A DNA stretch of 64,000 nucleotides from Firmicutes bacterium UBA6806 (GCA_002452745.1 DKFC01000071.1:1-64000); one strand, 5' to 3'. Numbered from the stretch's first letter, positions 27,080 through 36,040 are shown. Translations and numbers: made by a program. The notes: a model not told the origin generated them from the sequence alone.

Positions 27080-29350
27080 TTAGTCTTCCAGTGCACACAC
27101 AGCTTCCACAATGCGTTCTGGCGTTGCTGGCAGTTTCGATATACGCGTTCCAAGTGCATGGTTGATGGCGTTGATAACCGCTGGCGCTGCCGCCACTGCA
27201 CACACTTCCCCAACACTTTTGGCACCGAAAGGCCCACCGTCTTCTCCGGTCTCAATCAAGATGGTTTTGACTTCTGGCATTTCTGGTGCGTTGAATATAT
27301 GGTATTTGCTAAAGTTTCTACTTTGCAAAATGCCCTTTGCATTGAAGTCCATTTCCTCCATAAGCGCCATGCCCAGACTCATCTGAACCCCACCGTGAAT
27401 CTGACCTTCGACAAAATCTCTGTTAATGGCCTTGCCGATATCGTGAACGGCGAGGAAATCCGTTATAGTCACATGTCCTGTGAAGGTATCCACTATGACT
27501 TGCGCAAAATTAGCCGCATAAACTCCAGGATTCCCCGGCGATTGATAAGTCACTTCTGATTTGACTTCCTCTTGTTTTACAAGATAAGCATAAGCTAAAA
27601 TTTCTTCATAAGTAACGGCGCATTTTGATGAATTTTCTCGAGGACTTTCACATAATTTCACCTGACTGTCCTCCACATAGAGTTTCTCTATAGGACATTT
27701 TAACATCTCACCGGCAAATTTGAGCAAATTGATTTTCATTTCTTCTGCTGCTTTTTTGGCAGCGCCCCCACAGACATAAGTGACACGGCTTGCCTGAGTT
27801 CCTGCTGAATCATAGGGATTCACTGACGTGTCCGCTTCCAGCACATGGACATCATATGGTGAAACGTCCAGAACTTCCGCCACAATTTGCTGAATACTGG
27901 TAACGGTTCCGCACCCAAGATCATGTAGGGCTGCATTTAAAACCAATTTTCCGTCTGCATGCATTTTTAGCGACATGTTGATAAAATCGGGATATGCACC
28001 GTGATAGCCATTTCCATGTGTTGCACAGGCCATGCCCACCCCTCGCTTGAATCGAGCAGATGCATCGTTTTTATAGGCATATCGCTCTTTCCAGTTGAAG
28101 GCCTCTGCGCCTCTTTGAACACACTCCACAGCCTGTGCTTCTCCAATTGCAGGACCACCTAATGGGTCTTTTGCAAACGGCTGTATTAGATTTTTAAGCC
28201 TCAACTCAACTGGGTCCATGTCCATTTCCCTTGCGAGATTGTCCATGTGAATCTCTGTTACAGCGTGAACTTGCGGTGATCCATACCCCCGACAAGCGCC
28301 ACCGACTGGTGTATTGGTATAGACTGACTTGCCTGAGAATCGAGTGTTTTCGATTTCGTAGAGTCTAAAGTACTTTTTCGCCATTGCCATGACAATGGCT
28401 TGTCCATTGGTACAATAAGCACCTGTATCTACCAGCATGGACAGATCACGTGCCCTTATAATTCCCGACTCATCCACCACGCTTTTAATCCATCCAATAG
28501 AAGCATGTCTGGTCTTAGTCGCAGTCATGGATTGAAGCCGATCGGTTTCAAGGAGAACTGGTTTGCCAAGTTGCATCGCCGCATAGGCGCAAGGTGCTTC
28601 TATGGTTGGCTGTCCCTTTCCGCCAAACGATCCGCCTATGTTTGCCTTTATGACTCGGATATGGCTGATTGGAACCCCTATAGCCTTGGCGACGATCAAT
28701 TGCACCTGAAAGACCACTTGGCAAGGCGTCACCAATGTCAGGTGCCCATTGGCCTCTGGAATTGCCAGACATACATGTGGTTCCATTGCCGCATGGTGCT
28801 GTTTAGGCGTCTCTATTTTATCTTCGACAACTCTATGTGCTCCTGAAAAGACAGATTCAACCTGACCGAGTTCAATGCTCTTTTCAAACACCAAATTGGA
28901 TTCGGAATGAATTTTGACAGCATCTGCGTCTAATGCGTGCTCGGGGTCTATCAGGACTGGTAGTGATTCAATTTCCATATCCACCAACTGGGTGGCAATT
29001 CTGGCAGTTTCCCTGTTGTCTGCAACCACCATGGCCACTCTATCACCATAGTGTCTGAGGGTTTCACTGAAGAGAACTTGATCTTCTATCATCTCCTGTC
29101 CCGCCATCCACTGGTGTTCGTTGTAGGTGTATCCCGGCGTGTTGAAATGATGATAGACCGCTTTGACACCAGATTCATCCTCTGCTTTTTTTGCATCTAC
29201 AGAAATCAGCTTCCCATGTGCGATTTCGCTTGTCTTCAGCCTCGCATAGAGAAGTCCCTCAATTTTTAAATCCCCCGCATATTTTAAAAGACCAGTTGCC
29301 TTTTCCCGGGCATCGTGTCGAGGAATAGATTTGCCAATATACTTATGCAT
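27080..29350 (-). CDS. xanthine dehydrogenase-family molybdopterin-binding catalytic subunit
   Basis: 756 residues, the large subunit of a three-component molybdenum hydroxylase that oxidises N-heterocycles with water-derived oxygen. Visible are the N-terminal a/b-hammerhead domain (about 17-125), GGSFGGKGQPTIEAPCAYAA, the cofactor-binding GGACRGYGSPQ, and near the C terminus GPFGAKSVGEV, whose Glu is the family catalytic base. All look intact. It is coupled to the FAD subunit (stop 2 bp before ATG, GAGGAGG ribosome-binding site) and followed by the ergothionase-like gene. The substrate may be thiourocanate or a derived imidazole; purines remain an alternative. Confidence 0.92.
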   Translation of the reverse strand: MHKYIGKSIPRHDAREKATGLLKYAGDLKIEGLLYARLKTSEIAHGKLISVDAKKAEDESGVKAVYHHFNTPGYTYNEHQWMAGQEMIEDQVLFSETLRHYGDRVAMVVADNRETARIATQLVDMEIESLPVLIDPEHALDADAVKIHSESNLVFEKSIELGQVESVFSGAHRVVEDKIETPKQHHAAMEPHVCLAIPEANGHLTLVTPCQVVFQVQLIVAKAIGVPISHIRVIKANIGGSFGGKGQPTIEAPCAYAAMQLGKPVLLETDRLQSMTATKTRHASIGWIKSVVDESGIIRARDLSMLVDTGAYCTNGQAIVMAMAKKYFRLYEIENTRFSGKSVYTNTPVGGACRGYGSPQVHAVTEIHMDNLAREMDMDPVELRLKNLIQPFAKDPLGGPAIGEAQAVECVQRGAEAFNWKERYAYKNDASARFKRGVGMACATHGNGYHGAYPDFINMSLKMHADGKLVLNAALHDLGCGTVTSIQQIVAEVLDVSPYDVHVLEADTSVNPYDSAGTQASRVTYVCGGAAKKAAEEMKINLLKFAGEMLKCPIEKLYVEDSQVKLCESPRENSSKCAVTYEEILAYAYLVKQEEVKSEVTYQSPGNPGVYAANFAQVIVDTFTGHVTITDFLAVHDIGKAINRDFVEGQIHGGVQMSLGMALMEEMDFNAKGILQSRNFSKYHIFNAPEMPEVKTILIETGEDGGPFGAKSVGEVCAVAAAPAVINAINHALGTRISKLPATPERIVEAVCALED

Positions 29351-29352
29351 GA

Positions 29353-30225
29353 TTATGCCTCCTCTCTTTCAGCCAAAATCTGTGTCAGCACATCATCTGC
29401 AAGTCCTTTGACTGCCTGTCTCTTATAAGGCATGGAACTTCTACCCGATATGGACGATACAACCTGCTCAGACAACGCATTTGACAGTTCTGTGAGAAGT
29501 GCCCTTTCACAAGTTTGCCCGCTTAAAAGTGCTTCTGCCTTTTCTATTCGAAATGCTTTTGGCCCCAGTGAGCCAATGGCCACTCGTGCATCTACCACAA
29601 TGTTTTTTTCATCGAGAATCAATACAATGCAAAGATTCAGTTTAGAAATCGTCACCGCTTTTCGGCTGCCTACTTTCATAAATCCCTCACGTTTGCGCTC
29701 TCTAATTTTGGGAATAATCACCCCTAAAATAACCTCGTTTGCCAATAGCATGTTTTTTCCCATGCCAACCATGACATCATCCACCGTTTTTATTCTGACG
29801 CCATGTTCTGGATGATAGGTCTTCACCTTGGCATCGTATGCCATAAGTGGGGGTGCGGTGTCCGCACAGGGGGACGCGTTCGCGATGTTGCCAGCAACAG
29901 TGCCTCTATTTCTAATTTGAGTAGAGCCAACCATTCCCGCCGCTTTGCTCAGTGCAGGACACCATATTTGAATCACCGAGGACTCTGACACTTCTGTCAG
30001 CGTCACCAGTGAACCAATGTGAATGTATTCATCTGTTTCAATAATCTTGCTGAGCTCTTTAACCCCTGAAATATCCAATAAAGCCTCGTATCTATCAGGA
30101 TGCGCTCTATATTTAATCATGAAGTCAGTTCCGCCGGCGACAATGCCCAACGGTTTTTTCGACTCAGTCAGAATTCGTTCAAGGGTTTCTATGTTGTTCG
30201 GCATATGATAAGCTACTTCTCTCAT
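29353..30225 (-). CDS. molybdenum hydroxylase FAD-binding subunit
   Basis: 290 residues from the ATG at 30225, which overlaps the stop of the Fe-S subunit gene (ATGA) and follows AGGGGG. The FAD-binding motif VAGGTDFMIKYRA (about 28-40) and GNIANASPCADTAPPL are those of CoxM/XdhB-type subunits. A C-terminal CO-dehydrogenase flavoprotein domain follows. It passes electrons from the 2Fe-2S subunit to NAD or another acceptor. The longer in-frame reading to 30288 lies within the upstream gene and is discarded. Confidence 0.92.
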   Translation of the reverse strand: MREVAYHMPNNIETLERILTESKKPLGIVAGGTDFMIKYRAHPDRYEALLDISGVKELSKIIETDEYIHIGSLVTLTEVSESSVIQIWCPALSKAAGMVGSTQIRNRGTVAGNIANASPCADTAPPLMAYDAKVKTYHPEHGVRIKTVDDVMVGMGKNMLLANEVILGVIIPKIRERKREGFMKVGSRKAVTISKLNLCIVLILDEKNIVVDARVAIGSLGPKAFRIEKAEALLSGQTCERALLTELSNALSEQVVSSISGRSSMPYKRQAVKGLADDVLTQILAEREEA

Positions 30226-30692
30226 TTTGTTGCCCCCTCTCGCACAACTGACTGAACGGCGTTTATAATTTTTTGATAGCCAGTGCATCTACACAGATTT
30301 CCCTCCACAGCTCGTTTGATTTCTTCATCAGACGGATTGGGATTTAAAAGGAGCAATGCCTTGCAAGACATAATCATCCCAGGGGTACAAAACCCACATT
30401 GAATTGCACCGCTTTGGATGAAGGCACTCTGGATGATATCCAATTCTCCGTTCTTTTCAAGTCCTTCCACGGTGAATATCTCAGCCTCTCTCGCCTGCAT
30501 GGCGAAGACTGTACAGGAAGTCACTGCTCGCCCATTCATGAGCACGGTACACGCTCCGCATTCGCCCTCTGCACAGCCCTCCTTGACACTGGTAAGCCCA
30601 AGTCTGTCTCTCAAAACATCCAACAAGCGCTCATTTGGCTTTACCTCTATATTGATTTTTTCATCATTTACCACCATTTCTAGTTTCAACAT
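30222..30692 (-). CDS. molybdenum hydroxylase 2Fe-2S subunit
   Basis: 156 residues. The N-terminal plant-type ferredoxin domain has CAEGECGACTVLMNG with a further cysteine in VTSC. The C-terminal [2Fe-2S]-binding domain has QCGFCTPGMIMS and GNLCRCTGYQ. All eight cysteine ligands are present. It is the first gene of the operon Fe-S, FAD, Mo subunit, lyase, with a GGAGG ribosome-binding site. About 100 bp of leader separates it from the candidate promoter. Confidence 0.94.
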   Translation of the reverse strand: MLKLEMVVNDEKINIEVKPNERLLDVLRDRLGLTSVKEGCAEGECGACTVLMNGRAVTSCTVFAMQAREAEIFTVEGLEKNGELDIIQSAFIQSGAIQCGFCTPGMIMSCKALLLLNPNPSDEEIKRAVEGNLCRCTGYQKIINAVQSVVREGATK

Positions 30693-30797
30693 GACACCTC
30701 CATAAAATCTCCCTTTCAGGTCTTATTTATATTGAGACTCTCTACTGAGCTTCCTTCTGCGATGTTTGAATCCCCTTTGTTCGTAATTGTTATATCA

Positions 30798-30831
30798 AGT
30801 TTATCTGACCTGTCGTCAACAAAGTGTCAAA
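30798..30831 (-). promoter_or_regulatory. candidate SARP-type promoter of the molybdenum hydroxylase/lyase operon
   Basis: On the minus strand TTTGACA (30825-30831), spacer CTTT, GTTGACG (30814-30820), 10 bp, then TAAACT (30798-30803). The 11-bp periodicity and the distance to the -10 match those at the BCCT and chemoreceptor promoters. An alternative sigma-A reading uses TTGACG with 17 bp to GATATA (30791-30796). Confidence 0.62.
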
Positions 30832-30859
30832 AAAAAACGGCTTGTCCTCGCCGTTTTTT
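30832..30859 (-). terminator. terminator of the BTAD regulator gene
   Basis: On the minus strand AAAAAACGGC pairs with GCCGTTTTTT around an 8-nt loop, followed by more T. It separates the regulator gene from the hydroxylase operon and abuts its direct repeat. Confidence 0.82.
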
Positions 30860-30864
30860 ATATT

Positions 30865-33744
30865 TTATCCTCTATGTGGTTTTATCATTTGATTTCTAAG
30901 CGTGTCGATTTTTTCATATTCGTATTTGCTCTTGAGGAAAGCCTGATAGTAATCCGCTCTTTCGAGGCAGTACGCCGCGTGCTCCATATCGTCTGATTGA
31001 AACGCCAACATGGCCATATAAGCCCAAGTCAAAGCCTTTCCCCACTGAAAATCAAATTCTTCATAGAGCTCTATGGCTCTGAGCAAATAATGTCTGGCAG
31101 ATTCGTAGTCACCACTTTCAAAGTAAGTTTGACCAAGGCTGGAATAAAAGAGCGTGAGTCGATCTATATACCCGTACTCCTCTGAAAGTCCCACTGCCTT
31201 ATGGTAAAATTCAATCGCTTCCATGAACTGATTTTGAAGCCGTCTACTCTCACCGAGGTAATAATAGCATGCCATGATATTTAGGCTGTACCGATGGGGG
31301 TCCTTTAGGTTCTCAAACAGGCGAACAGCTGCTTTGAGGAAATTCTCACCTCTGTGGTAGTCCTCTTTTAAAATATTTCCATATCCCTTTAGCCGAATAA
31401 ACACACCCAATTCCTCTTTTAACTCATGTTTATGGGCTAGGTGTATTGCCTTTGTAATCACTTCACTCATTTTTTCCACATCTTTTGTATTGATATAGTG
31501 GAAAACCATGAGTTTATATCCCTTTAAAATATATTTCACATTATGCGACTCCATAGAGAGCTGAATCATCTTTTCTGTCAAGGACAATCCCAGTTCCCCT
31601 TTGCCAGTGATAATGTAGTATCGACTCATGAGATTTAGATAATAAATTTCAAGCTCAGGCTCTATAAATTGACCATTTCCCTGAAGTTCGTCGTAAAGAG
31701 CATTGATTTCCTCAAGTTCCTCTTTAAGGGATGACTTGATGTTTTTTTGGCTGATGAGGCTGTCACCGCTTTTGACAATGGGAAACATTTCGTGAAGCAT
31801 TTCTAGAAAGTCAAAGATGCGCTTGATTTTATATTTTAAAAATCGAACTTTGTCCCCTGCCATTTTGCTGTGGTACATGATTTGCTCGTATTCCAGTGTG
31901 GACTGGCCTTCGTAGTACTGAGCAATCTTTTGATGAATAAGTCGCTGTTTTGCCTTGTAAAGAGAACTGTAGACATACTCTTTTAACTTGTGGTGTACAA
32001 ACTGAAACATATCGGCATCAGCTGTGCAGCAGACTTCCACGATGATATCCTTCTGAATGATTTCATCCATTAAAGTCATGAGATCAAAATCGTCCTTGCC
32101 ACTGATGGAATGAAGTGCGTCAAATCGAAAGGATTCTTTGAAAACAGAGGCGATATCTACGATTTTCTTCGCTTCATCTGACAAGGTTAGATACTTCAGT
32201 TTAAAAATGTCCCGCATCTTTGATGGAATCACATGCGGTTTTTGAGACTGGCTGTAGGCCTTTATGATTTCTGTCATGAATAGGGGATTTCCCTCTGATT
32301 CCTGAAAAATTACAGAGGCTACTTCATCGGCTACCTCTCTGAAATTCTTATAAATGTCTATAAACGACGCCACCTCATCATAGGAAAACCGACTGAGACT
32401 TATCTGATGAATATAGTTCTTCCGGAGCATTTCTGTAACGAAGAACTCCAGCCGCTTATTATAGATGAAATTCATAGTCAGAATCATAAAAATTCTATGG
32501 TTTCTGTCTCTGAATAGAAGTTCTCTTATAATGGAAAGACTCAAATCGTCAAATGTATTGATGTCTTCCAGTACAATTAAAATAGGTCTGTGCTTAGACA
32601 CCTCAATGACCACATTGGCAATTGCCTTGGAAACCACTCTGAGGTTGTTCAAATCAAATCGCTTTAACTGTGCGGCATGTTCTCCCAATTTATACTGCTC
32701 TAAGAAAGTGGGAAAGATAGAGGCGATGGCAATTCGGTCAATATCATTGATGCTAATTTGACTCATGCGAATGCATCGCTTGAGCTCTGTCAGCAGTTCT
32801 TGCCAAGGGGCAAGGGGCAAATCTGTCTCTATGCACTTATCTACCGATTTTAAAACGCAGATATTCTGATGGTCAATGGTGTCCATGAAACTCTGAACCA
32901 ATGCAGTTTTGCCAATTCCCATCTCCCCTTCAATTAGAATAGACTCGTAATCGCCCCTCTCCTTAAACCCAATATAGGCGTCATTGAGAACTTGAAGCTC
33001 TTTTGATCGTCCAAAGAAGATGACGTGTTCAGTGTGCTTAGATTCTGTTTTTTTCGTGCGCTCTTTTAAAATGCTGTCGAATAACTCTCGAGTTTGGACA
33101 TCTGGCTTTAGAGACAGCTCGGACTCTAAAATCCTCGATAGACAACTAAAAGTCTCTATGCACTTTCCATGCTCACCCATCTCTTTATAGATTTTCATTT
33201 GAAGTCTATAGGCCTCTTCGTTGAACTCATCAAGGCCAATAAGGCACTTGCAATGCTTATCTGCTTGAGTTAGATTCCCACAAGCTATAGACTTGCCAAT
33301 CTCCACTTGAAGTTGTTCAATCAATTGCTCCTTTATCTGATGTCTCATGTTGATGAGCCAGTCGTCAAAAGATTTTGCATCTTTTACATAGAAATTCTCC
33401 ATGAATTCTTGAGCATAGTCTTCAATTTCAGAAATGCACCCCGCCTTAAAATCATGATAATCTGTGCGCACCACCTCTTCAGACAATTCCAAGAACTCCC
33501 TATTGGGCGAATATAGAATCTCTGCATCAAAGGCCTTTTTGATGACATAAACTGCATTTCTCAGGCTCTTCCTCGCCATTTGCTCTGGCATTTCTCCCCA
33601 AAACAAATCCAGCGCCCTATTTCTGTTCACTTTTCTATAGATGCAAATATAATAGAACAATGCTTCCGCTTTTTTAAAGGGAAACACAACGGCCTTATCG
33701 TCCACTTTGACCTCTGGCTGTCCAAAAAGTGTCACTGTAATCAT
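30865..33744 (-). CDS. BTAD-AAA-TPR transcriptional activator (SARP-like, large)
   Basis: 959 residues: an OmpR-type winged helix (about 1-95, ending KSLRNAVYVIKKAF), a bacterial transcriptional activation domain (about 96-230), an AAA/STAND ATPase with Walker A GEMGIGKT (273-280) and ILIVLEDINTFDD as Walker B region, and about 350 C-terminal residues of TPR repeats (GESRRLQNQFMEAIEFYHKA and similar). SARP proteins bind 11-bp-spaced direct repeats; such repeats flank this gene on both sides. It is therefore the best candidate activator of the hydroxylase/lyase, transporter and chemoreceptor genes. The effector probably acts through the ATPase-TPR part. GGGGGG ribosome-binding site. Confidence 0.88.
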   Translation of the reverse strand: MITVTLFGQPEVKVDDKAVVFPFKKAEALFYYICIYRKVNRNRALDLFWGEMPEQMARKSLRNAVYVIKKAFDAEILYSPNREFLELSEEVVRTDYHDFKAGCISEIEDYAQEFMENFYVKDAKSFDDWLINMRHQIKEQLIEQLQVEIGKSIACGNLTQADKHCKCLIGLDEFNEEAYRLQMKIYKEMGEHGKCIETFSCLSRILESELSLKPDVQTRELFDSILKERTKKTESKHTEHVIFFGRSKELQVLNDAYIGFKERGDYESILIEGEMGIGKTALVQSFMDTIDHQNICVLKSVDKCIETDLPLAPWQELLTELKRCIRMSQISINDIDRIAIASIFPTFLEQYKLGEHAAQLKRFDLNNLRVVSKAIANVVIEVSKHRPILIVLEDINTFDDLSLSIIRELLFRDRNHRIFMILTMNFIYNKRLEFFVTEMLRKNYIHQISLSRFSYDEVASFIDIYKNFREVADEVASVIFQESEGNPLFMTEIIKAYSQSQKPHVIPSKMRDIFKLKYLTLSDEAKKIVDIASVFKESFRFDALHSISGKDDFDLMTLMDEIIQKDIIVEVCCTADADMFQFVHHKLKEYVYSSLYKAKQRLIHQKIAQYYEGQSTLEYEQIMYHSKMAGDKVRFLKYKIKRIFDFLEMLHEMFPIVKSGDSLISQKNIKSSLKEELEEINALYDELQGNGQFIEPELEIYYLNLMSRYYIITGKGELGLSLTEKMIQLSMESHNVKYILKGYKLMVFHYINTKDVEKMSEVITKAIHLAHKHELKEELGVFIRLKGYGNILKEDYHRGENFLKAAVRLFENLKDPHRYSLNIMACYYYLGESRRLQNQFMEAIEFYHKAVGLSEEYGYIDRLTLFYSSLGQTYFESGDYESARHYLLRAIELYEEFDFQWGKALTWAYMAMLAFQSDDMEHAAYCLERADYYQAFLKSKYEYEKIDTLRNQMIKPHRG

Positions 33745-33786
33745 ATTTATCCCCCCTGATAGATATCACATGCCCCTATGAAACTC

Positions 33787-33815
33787 ATTATAATTTAAAC
33801 ACCGTTCATCGTCAA
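33787..33815 (-). promoter_or_regulatory. sigma-A promoter of the BTAD regulator gene
   Basis: TTGACG (33810-33815), 17 bp, perfect TATAAT (33787-33792) on the minus strand. It lacks the paired direct repeat seen at the three target promoters, though lone TTTGACG heptamers occur at 33810-33816 and 33884-33890. Confidence 0.75.
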
Positions 33816-34021
33816 AATTTTTTATTATTTCCCCATTTTTTTGACTTTTTTCTAAATAGGATAATGACAGAGCATAAAAAAACCGTCAAATTTTATGCAT
33901 CCCTTTTCACAATTTCTCATTTTCTCACTCCAGTTCTCTCTTAGGACGTTTTTCCAATATGCATCTTTTTGGATTTATATGCAGTCTGTTTATCCAATCC
34001 TTATGCGAATACATCTATGTT

Positions 34022-34055
34022 TTTGACCTTTTCTTGACGTTTTTTGTAGTACCCT
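34022..34055 (+). promoter_or_regulatory. candidate SARP-type promoter of the chemoreceptor gene
   Basis: TTTGACC (34022-34028), spacer TTTT, CTTGACG (34033-34039), 10 bp, then TACCCT (34050-34055). The arrangement is identical to the BCCT and hydroxylase promoters, but on the opposite strand. Transcription would begin near 34062, downstream of the ATG at 34059 and upstream of the preferred start at 34107. Confidence 0.58.
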
Positions 34056-34106
34056 TTTATGGAATACAGACTTCTACAACTCTTTTTGAAACAGGGGGAC
34101 CATACT

Positions 34107-35909
34107 ATGTTTGGACGCAGTAAAAATGGGCAGGCTGATCTCATAGAAAAAATGCTGGACAATGATTTCAACCTCTACATAAACGATGTACAAAGCAAAG
34201 AAAAATCAAACCCTTCCTATCAGCTCATGAGCAACTGGCGACACTTTCTATCTGAATACCTCGGCGTCGTCAAAACAGCCGAGGGCATACTGGAGTCACT
34301 TGAATCCAACATTCACGAAATCAATGGCATCACCAGCGGCATCAATCAGGCAATGGGAGAAGTCACTTTGGGAAATTCCAATATCAGCGAACAAATTGTC
34401 TCCATCTCCGACCAGATTTTTCAGAATAATGACTCTATTGGAGGTATTGAAAAATCCATCTTAGAGATATCGGATAAGTGCGCAGAGGCCATGAATCTTC
34501 TCTCCTCTGGCGGACGCCAACTTCGCCTTCAAGAGCAATCAGCCCTTGCCACCGCCACGACATTTGACGAGATTCGATTGGAAGTTGACGCACTCACACA
34601 GTCGGCTCTTAAAATCTCATCTGTGGTGGATATCATCAACAACATCGCAGAACAGACAAATTTACTGGCACTCAATGCCAGTATCGAAGCTGCACGCGCA
34701 GGGGATGCTGGCCGAGGATTTGCAGTAGTCGCAGATGAAATCCGCAAACTCTCCATGAACTCCAAAGAATCCACCAACACGATTCTGGCACTGATAGATG
34801 ATGTCAAATCAGGCGTGTTCCAAATATCCGATCGGGTGATTTCTAATGAGAAGAGTATCACAGATCAAAAACAATCCATCGTCAATACGGAATCTGCCTT
34901 CAAGGAGCTAGGTTCTGCCATTGAGAGCATCAATGCATCAGTTGCCTCCACAGCTGCAAAGACAGATGAAATCGTGAAAAACAGCTCCGATATCAGCCAT
35001 TCAATTCAAAATATTTCCGCTGTCACTGAAGAGACCTATGCGATGTCCGAAGAAGTGAGCGCAAGTACCACACAGCAACTTGAGCGTGTCAACGCCATCA
35101 AGGACAGTACCCATCTCCTAAAGAGCCGAATTTCGGACATCTCCGTTCGGTTAAATCAGTTCAAATTTGCCAAATTTGCTCTGACTAATTCACCTGAACA
35201 TCAATTTCAATTTCAGGTATTTCGAAGACTTGTGGAACAAAAAATCGGTCAGACAATTGAAGGCATCGTCGTCCCAAATCAATCACTATTTAAATCCATT
35301 TCCGATAAATCTGTAGATGCCACACTGGCGCCTTGGATGCCTTCTATGCAGCCTGTATTTGATAGCTATAAGCAAGATATTACTTCTGTTGGAATCAATA
35401 CTAGAGGGTGTTATATGGGACTTACAGTGCCCGAGTCTCTCCCCATAGACAGCATCAGAGAGATTACACGCATTTTACCTCAAATTGGCAATCGAATCTA
35501 TGCCTGCAAGCGCACCACTTATATTGGCAGTATGATGCCCACACTCTTAAAGACCTACGGTCTAGAGCATGTGGACGTTCAATATTTAGATGAATCTGAA
35601 CTGTTCAGAACAATCGACCAACTTCACAAACAGCAAAAACCCTTTATCTTTACGGGATGGAAACCGCATTTTATGTTTGGCAAGATGCCTCTCAAAATTT
35701 TAAAAGACGATCATAAACTGTTTGGTGTTGAGGAATCCATGACCACCTTTACACAAGTTGATTTTCACAGACGCTATCCTGAGATTTTTGAATTGCTGAA
35801 GTCATTTACCATGAACATCGATGCCGTTAACAAGGCATTAAACGACATCGAAAACGGCCTGCCGATTATGTCCGTTGTGGAAACTTACTTAAAGGACTAT
35901 CACCATTAA
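34107..35909 (+). CDS. soluble methyl-accepting chemotaxis protein fused to a C-terminal OpuAC betaine-binding domain
   Basis: 600 residues from the ATG at 34107, preceded by AGGGGG. There is no signal peptide or membrane helix. Residues about 55-350 are the MCP signalling coiled coil, with the hairpin-tip sequence AEQTNLLALNASIEAARAG (181-199). Residues 363-600 are an ABC-type glycine-betaine-binding (OpuAC) domain: ATLAPWMPSMQPVFDSYK with Trp410, GCYMGLTVPE, and FTGWKPHFMF with Trp518. It should sense a cytoplasmic quaternary ammonium compound and signal to CheA. Its position beside a betaine-type transporter and a trimethylamine lyase suggests that ergothioneine, or a betaine related to it, is the ligand. 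Confidence 0.88.
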   Translation: MFGRSKNGQADLIEKMLDNDFNLYINDVQSKEKSNPSYQLMSNWRHFLSEYLGVVKTAEGILESLESNIHEINGITSGINQAMGEVTLGNSNISEQIVSISDQIFQNNDSIGGIEKSILEISDKCAEAMNLLSSGGRQLRLQEQSALATATTFDEIRLEVDALTQSALKISSVVDIINNIAEQTNLLALNASIEAARAGDAGRGFAVVADEIRKLSMNSKESTNTILALIDDVKSGVFQISDRVISNEKSITDQKQSIVNTESAFKELGSAIESINASVASTAAKTDEIVKNSSDISHSIQNISAVTEETYAMSEEVSASTTQQLERVNAIKDSTHLLKSRISDISVRLNQFKFAKFALTNSPEHQFQFQVFRRLVEQKIGQTIEGIVVPNQSLFKSISDKSVDATLAPWMPSMQPVFDSYKQDITSVGINTRGCYMGLTVPESLPIDSIREITRILPQIGNRIYACKRTTYIGSMMPTLLKTYGLEHVDVQYLDESELFRTIDQLHKQQKPFIFTGWKPHFMFGKMPLKILKDDHKLFGVEESMTTFTQVDFHRRYPEIFELLKSFTMNIDAVNKALNDIENGLPIMSVVETYLKDYHH

Positions 35910-35991
35910 ATCAGTTGACATTAAGTTTGATAACATCTATTCGATTGCTATCAAGGCAATTCCTTTATAAGCGGTCTCTTTTTCGAGATAT

Positions 35992-36040
35992 AAAAAAGCG
36001 TTGGTCATCTCCTTTCGGATTTGTCCAACGCTTATTTTTA
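35992..36040. terminator. bidirectional terminator between chemoreceptor and gdhA
   Basis: AAAAAAGCGTTGG and CCAACGCTTATTTTT form a long stem with A- and T-rich flanks on both sides. It serves the plus-strand chemoreceptor gene and the convergent minus-strand gdhA. Confidence 0.8.
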
